From Adiantum capillus-veneris (lineage: Eukaryota; Streptophyta; Polypodiopsida; Polypodiales; Pteridaceae): a DNA stretch of 64,000 bases. Positions 63,061-64,000 of the stretch are shown piece by piece (the first letter of the stretch is position 1; the number at the start of each line of letters is the position of its first letter). The notes beneath the pieces were generated by a model that saw nothing but the letters and a program-made list of their open reading frames with translations, was not told where the DNA came from and searched no databases. A program made the translations under genes and the position numbers. Where the stretch lies: the NCBI GenBank assembly GCA_014529385.2, contig CM043969.1, positions 11,986,648 through 12,050,647 of the forward strand. Reading direction: 5' to 3'.

Positions 63061-64000
63061 CGCTACAACCACATAGTCGACCTCGTGCCCTAGTAGAGAT
63101 GCAGTATGCCACGTGTCGTTCATGCAATGATGCACTCTTCCCAATGATGATGAGCGACTCAATTAATTGTGGTCGCCACACGTTTGGTAATGATGATGAT
63201 GTCTTTGATGATTATATAACGTTTCTATTTTCGTTGTGAGCGGGATGGAAACACTCACAACACCTCTATAATCATCCGACACACACTCTTGGGATGATAC
63301 ACACACACACTATGGGACACCACTCGGCTTACACAACCCACCTGTCCGAGACAGGGAAAACACCGATGGAGTGAGAGGAGAGAGACTATCCATTTGTTCA
63401 CTCAACACAAAGACACACACCCCCCCCCCCCCCCAAAAAAAAACTCAGCTCAAAAGAAAAATATTTCTGATGTTTAGATACAATTGAGCTTGGGCCAACA
63501 CCAATGGGGCAAATAGCTCACACAATATGGATGAAATATGCCAGAGAGACAATTACAAATTTGAGCAGAGGCTTCGCTCACAGGAGAAACTTACACAACC
63601 AAAACAATAGAAAAACAGTGAATAATTTGGCAAAATGGATAGCACATTGCATCCGAAACGGCCCAAAAACCCAGTCTAGAATATCAAAGTGCTCAAATCC
63701 GACCTCGAATGAGCAGTTTATGGCCAAACAGGCTCCAAAAAATAGCAAAAAGTGAGTTGCAGGTGTTCCTCTCTTCTCTCTACATTTTGCTAGTTTTTTT
63801 CTTAGGTTGTTCAGTGTCCACACTTCACTTTATCCCTTGGGCACCTTTGGCCTTTTGATTGACCTCAAACGGACCCTGAGCAGGCCAAAAAAGGCCACGC
63901 AATGTGTTTTTGTTACCTTTCTACATCCATCTGCACACCTGGCACTCAACTTTTCTCAATAATGCATCCCGCAATCACGTGAAGTGGTCCCCAAATATAC
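63061..64000. other. No gene seen; poly(C)/poly(A) tract
   Basis: Has (CA)n at about 63300-63312 and a run of 15 C then 9 A at 63420-63443. The rest is non-coding. A palindrome-poor, T-rich end contains no recognisable element. Confidence 0.6.

Noticed and set aside
1-64000. tRNA, rRNA or snRNA genes
   Set aside because: No cloverleaf, rRNA core or snRNA motif was recognisable by eye. The tRNA-like words found are retrotransposon primer-binding sites.

Overview
ORGANISM AND CHARACTER. This is a repeat-dense plant nuclear window with almost no intact host genes. It holds plant-type Ty3/gypsy and Ty1/copia retrotransposons, plant L1-type LINEs with ORF1, APE-like endonuclease and RT, and a decayed PPR gene. 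The PPR phrases (VVSWNALI-type, GISPDAITYAYILKSCG-type) are those I associate with seed-free vascular plants, so a fern is my best guess; the species is not determined. Many broken reading frames are explained by single C-to-T changes (CAA, CAG or CGA to stop), the usual decay of methylated plant transposons. LAYOUT. 1-9295: a + strand Ty3/gypsy element (GYP1) without its 5' end: Gag, zinc knuckles, protease, RT, RNase H, integrase and a long C-terminal extension, then a polypurine tract and a candidate LTR. 9296-11890: LTR-like debris with a second PPT/LTR candidate at 11302. 11838-13695: PPR pseudogene. 13696-19547: mostly unassigned, with a copia integrase relic and a gypsy integrase tail relic. 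19560-27384: LINE-A, inserted between a 12-bp target-site duplication, with a 2.2-kb internal tandem duplication. 28745-29554 and 48777-50745: two halves of LINE-B, split by GYP2. 29560-48771: GYP2, a 19.2-kb minus-strand Ty3/gypsy element with 5-bp target duplications CCAAC, three LTR copies, gag-pol, an upstream ORF and a large accessory ORF. 50762-52026: internally deleted copia element. 55141-56160: copia gag joined to an inverted copia LTR/PBS. 56292-61967: three unrecognised decayed genes, one of them transposase-like. 62611-63060: a ~77-bp minisatellite whose units are hairpins. HOW THE PARTS WORK TOGETHER, AND THE MAIN CANDIDATE FOR SOMETHING NEW. GYP2 carries nine copies of a 24-bp palindrome (half-site AGACATCATACG followed by its own reverse complement), six of them perfect. 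They form two arrays with matching spacing (283/135/284/284 and 281/124/286 bp). One array lies in the 5' leader upstream of ORF0-gag-pol; the other lies just upstream of the accessory ORF in the env-like position. The spacers have diverged strongly while the palindromes have not, so the palindromes look like a conserved cis-element controlling two transcription units. The accessory protein is long, NLS-like at its N-terminus and coiled-coil rich, which makes it a candidate (untested) dimeric partner. In addition, both gypsy elements encode a second retropepsin-like domain after the integrase, followed by W[VIA]P[KR] repeats, and GYP2 has two tandem integrase HHCC zinc-binding domains with identical HX6HX30CX2C spacing. 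I am not aware of these combinations as standard plant gypsy architecture, but I could not search the literature or databases.
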